Origin: Brevirhabdus sp.
Lineage (GTDB): Bacteria; Pseudomonadota; Alphaproteobacteria; Rhodobacterales; Rhodobacteraceae
NCBI GenBank assembly: GCA_024637315.1
Contig: JAGXFH010000018.1
Span: 56,528-120,527, forward strand
Reading direction: 5' to 3'
Length of the DNA stretch: 64,000 nucleotides
Shown: in pieces, positions 62,113 through 64,000 of the stretch
Layout: the number at the start of each line of letters is the position of its first letter
How positions within the stretch are numbered: the first letter of the stretch is position 1
Position numbers and translations under genes: made by a program
Notes under the pieces: generated by a model
Databases searched by the model: none
Told to the model about the DNA's origin: nothing
Seen by the model: only the letters and a program-made list of their open reading frames with translations

Positions 62113-63069
62113 TTGGGCGCATTCGCAGACGGCATGGGGGCAAGGGGTCTGGCGGCGGCGGCGCTGCTGGCGCTGGCGGCCTGCATCAATGGCGAACTGC
62201 CAGATCCGGACCCCGAGGTGACCGGCCTGCCCGGCCCGGCCGCGGCGGCGTCCGCGGTGCAGTCGCAATCCTCGAAAGACCTGGAGCTGTATTATCTGCG
62301 GGTAGAAAACGACCTTCTGGCGCGCGGGCTCTTGCGGGTCGATGGCGGCGGGCCGGACGTGCCCTATACCGCCCGCAATCTGGCCGAGAACTTCGCGGCA
62401 ATCGCCTTGGCCGAGGAATTGCGGGTGGAAAACGGCCGGGTGCTGCCCGGCAGGCCGCTGATCAGCCTGCGGCGCTGGCAGGGGCCGATCCGGTTCGGCA
62501 TACATTTCGGCGATACCGTGCCCGAGGCGATCCGGATCAGCGACCGCGCCTTCATCGAGGGCTACGTCAAGCGGCTGGAGCGGATCACCGGGCATCCGAT
62601 GGCGGTGGCCAGCAGCAGAACGAATTTCGACATCGTCATCCTGCACGAGGATCAGCGGCTGGCGGTCAACCCGATCCTGCAACGCGCCGGCGTGATCCCG
62701 AGCCGCGGCATGATCGACGCCATTGCCGGAATGAGCCGGAACGACTATTGCGCGGTTCTGACCGAGGACCGGAAGAATGACGGCGTGATCACGAACGCGC
62801 TGGCGATCGTGCGGGCCGAACATTCCGAGACGATGCGGCGGATGTGTTACCACGAGGAGATCGCGCAAGGGCTGGGCCTGTTCAACGACAGCCCCCGCGC
62901 CCGGCCGTCGATCTTCAACGATGACGAGGAATTCGGCCGGCTGACCACACATGACGAGATGTTGCTGAAGATCCTCTACGACCCGCGGTTGCGGCCCGGA
63001 ATGCCAGCGGTCGCGGCGGAAACGATGGCGATCGTGATTGCGAATGAACTGGTCGGCGGCGAAAGTTGA
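62113..63069 (+). CDS. DUF2927-domain lipoprotein
   Basis: A 318-residue protein (from the TTG at 62113, which has an AGGGA site 8 bp upstream; the next ATG, 62134, lacks one). A hydrophobic signal with lipobox-like LALAAC near residue 27 leads to an acidic mature protein: RRWQGPIRFGIHFGDTVPEAIRISDRAFIEGYVKRLERITGHPM, NFDIVILHEDQRLAV, CAVLTEDRK, and the highly conserved C-terminal CYHEEIAQGLGLFNDSPRARPSIFNDDEEFGRLTTHDEMLLKILYDPRLRPGM. The HEE-x(n)-D arrangement looks like a zinc-metallopeptidase-type site (HExxxGLGLxND), so a DUF2927 protease-like function is possible. It lies 11 bp after TelA. Confidence 0.88.
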   Translation: MGAFADGMGARGLAAAALLALAACINGELPDPDPEVTGLPGPAAAASAVQSQSSKDLELYYLRVENDLLARGLLRVDGGGPDVPYTARNLAENFAAIALAEELRVENGRVLPGRPLISLRRWQGPIRFGIHFGDTVPEAIRISDRAFIEGYVKRLERITGHPMAVASSRTNFDIVILHEDQRLAVNPILQRAGVIPSRGMIDAIAGMSRNDYCAVLTEDRKNDGVITNALAIVRAEHSETMRRMCYHEEIAQGLGLFNDSPRARPSIFNDDEEFGRLTTHDEMLLKILYDPRLRPGMPAVAAETMAIVIANELVGGES

Positions 63070-63087
63070 ACCAAAGGGAGAAGCGTA

Positions 63088-64000
63088 ATGGGTATTCTTG
63101 ATTTTCTGATGGGCGAGTTCATCGATGTCATCCACTGGACCGATGACACCCGCGACACGATGGTCTGGCGGTTCGAACGCGAGGGTCACGAGATCAAGTA
63201 CGGCGCCAAGCTGACCGTGCGCGAGGGACAGGCGGCGGTGTTCGTCCATGAAGGGCAATTGGCGGATGTCTTCACGCCGGGGCTTTACCTTCTGGAAACC
63301 AACAACATGCCGGTGCTGACCACGTTGCAGCACTGGGATCATGGGTTCCGCTCGCCGTTCAAGTCGGAAATCTATTTCGTCAACACGACCCGGTTCAACG
63401 ATCTCAAATGGGGCACCAAGAACCCGATCATCGCCCGCGATCCCGAATTCGGGCCGATCCGGCTGCGCGCCTTTGGCACCTATTCGGTGCGGGTGACGGA
63501 CCCGGCGCGGTTCCTCACCGAGATCGTCGGTACCGATGGCGAGTTCACCATGGACGAGATCAGCTTCCAGATCCGCAACATCATCGTGCAGGAATTTTCC
63601 CGCGTGATCGCGTCCTCGGGCATTCCGGTTCTGGACATGGCGGCGAACACCGCCGATCTGGGCAAGCTGGTGGCCGGGGCCATCTCGGCGACGATTGCGC
63701 AATACGGGCTGGAATTGCCGGAACTCTACATTGAAAACATCAGCTTGCCGCCGGCTGTCGAAGAGGCGCTGGACAAGCGCACCTCGATGGGGCTGGCGGG
63801 CGATCTGGGCAAGTTCACCCAGTATTCCGCCGCCGAGGCGATGACCGCGGCGGCCCGCAATCCCGCCGGCGGCGGCATGGCCGCGGGGCTCGGGGCCGGG
63901 ATGGGCATGGCGATGGGCGCGCAGATGGCGCAGCCGGGGCCCTGGGGAGCCGCGCCCGCGGCGGCCCCCGCCGCGCCGCCCCCGCCGCTGCCGCCGCCGC
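63088..64000 (+). CDS. SPFH-domain protein (virion core protein/YdjI-like), cut by the window end
   Basis: At least 304 residues; the 3' end is outside. MGILDFLMGEFIDVIHWTDDTRDTMVWRFEREGHEIKYGAKLTVREGQAAVFVHEGQLADVFTPGLYLLETNNMPVLTTLQ is the typical start of this SPFH branch; the SPFH domain continues to SLPPAVEEALDKRTSMGLAGDLGKFTQY near residue 240. A low-complexity Ala/Gly/Met then Ala/Pro-rich tail follows (GLGAGMGMAMGAQMAQPGPWG, then Pro runs). Related proteins usually end in a short zinc-ribbon or similar domain, which would be beyond the edge. A GGGAG site precedes the ATG. It is the last visible gene of the XpaC/TelA cluster. Confidence 0.88.
   Translation, partial: MGILDFLMGEFIDVIHWTDDTRDTMVWRFEREGHEIKYGAKLTVREGQAAVFVHEGQLADVFTPGLYLLETNNMPVLTTLQHWDHGFRSPFKSEIYFVNTTRFNDLKWGTKNPIIARDPEFGPIRLRAFGTYSVRVTDPARFLTEIVGTDGEFTMDEISFQIRNIIVQEFSRVIASSGIPVLDMAANTADLGKLVAGAISATIAQYGLELPELYIENISLPPAVEEALDKRTSMGLAGDLGKFTQYSAAEAMTAAARNPAGGGMAAGLGAGMGMAMGAQMAQPGPWGAAPAAAPAAPPPPLPPP

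Noticed and set aside
1..64000. CRISPR array, prophage, tRNA genes, intact insertion sequence
   Set aside because: No regularly spaced repeats, phage structural genes, cloverleaf/T-arm motifs or complete transposase frames were seen.

Overview
The window is a GC-rich chromosomal segment of an alphaproteobacterium, most probably a member of the Rhodobacteraceae/Paracoccaceae. The evidence is the nusB-ribH-ribBA-ribE order, a short bacterial-type prolyl-tRNA synthetase, an acetyl/propionyl-CoA type carboxylase locus with its own PccR-like regulator and TTTGCAAA operators, DUF2927 and DUF1127 proteins, and an alphaproteobacterial 6S RNA at the left edge. Nearly all of it is ordinary core chromosome. 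I see no prophage, intact insertion sequence, CRISPR array or tRNA gene.

Layout. 1-2.2 kb: the 3' part of 6S RNA, a membrane protein, an exo/endonuclease-phosphatase family protein and two small membrane proteins. 2.3-5.1 kb: riboflavin genes ribE, ribBA, ribH and nusB on the minus strand (no ribD here). 5.2-11.1 kb: an Ldh-type dehydrogenase, lolD and lolC/E, a ThuA-like protein, a small anchored protein and proS, all on the minus strand. 11.3-17.9 kb: a threonine dehydratase-like enzyme, an AI-2E family exporter, the DnaA-like Hda, and the polyphosphate pair ppk-ppx. 17.9-21.1 kb: a small periplasmic protein, a second phosphatase-fold protein coupled to a TerB/J-domain protein, and an acetyltransferase coupled to a VOC protein.

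21.4-31.9 kb is a propionyl-CoA assimilation region: methylmalonyl-CoA mutase, pccA, pccB, two small conserved unknowns, an MFS exporter and the regulator pccR. Repeated TTTGCAAA-type sites lie in front of pccB and of pccR. 33.0-36.1 kb carries a choline ABC importer (choX-choW-choV) with a BetI-like site but no bet genes next to it. 36.1-43.2 kb: a DMT permease, YebC, a lipoprotein, an SLC13 permease, the C-terminal stump of an EamA permease whose 5' part is deleted, a YmdB-like phosphoesterase, 5-formyl-THF cyclo-ligase and mgtE. 43.4-47.5 kb: guanine deaminase and 8-oxoguanine deaminase around a CAP protein, with a 104-bp inverted-repeat element that contains the stop codons of two convergent genes, then a HisN-type phosphatase.

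47.6-58.9 kb: an XRE regulator, a quinone oxidoreductase, a LysR regulator, DUF1127, YbhL, a decayed porin gene, rpmG, RNase P RNA, an AmpD-like amidase, an Excalibur lipoprotein, gatA-gatC, an UPF0173 hydrolase, tadA and a pseudouridine synthase.

The most interesting block is at the right end (59.0-64.0 kb, running off the window): TerC, an unannotated 27-residue membrane peptide, an XpaC-like protein, a TelA/toxic-anion-resistance protein, a DUF2927 lipoprotein and an SPFH-domain protein, all on one strand, tightly spaced from the peptide onward. This looks like a membrane-stress module of the TelA/XpaC type with its own SPFH scaffold.
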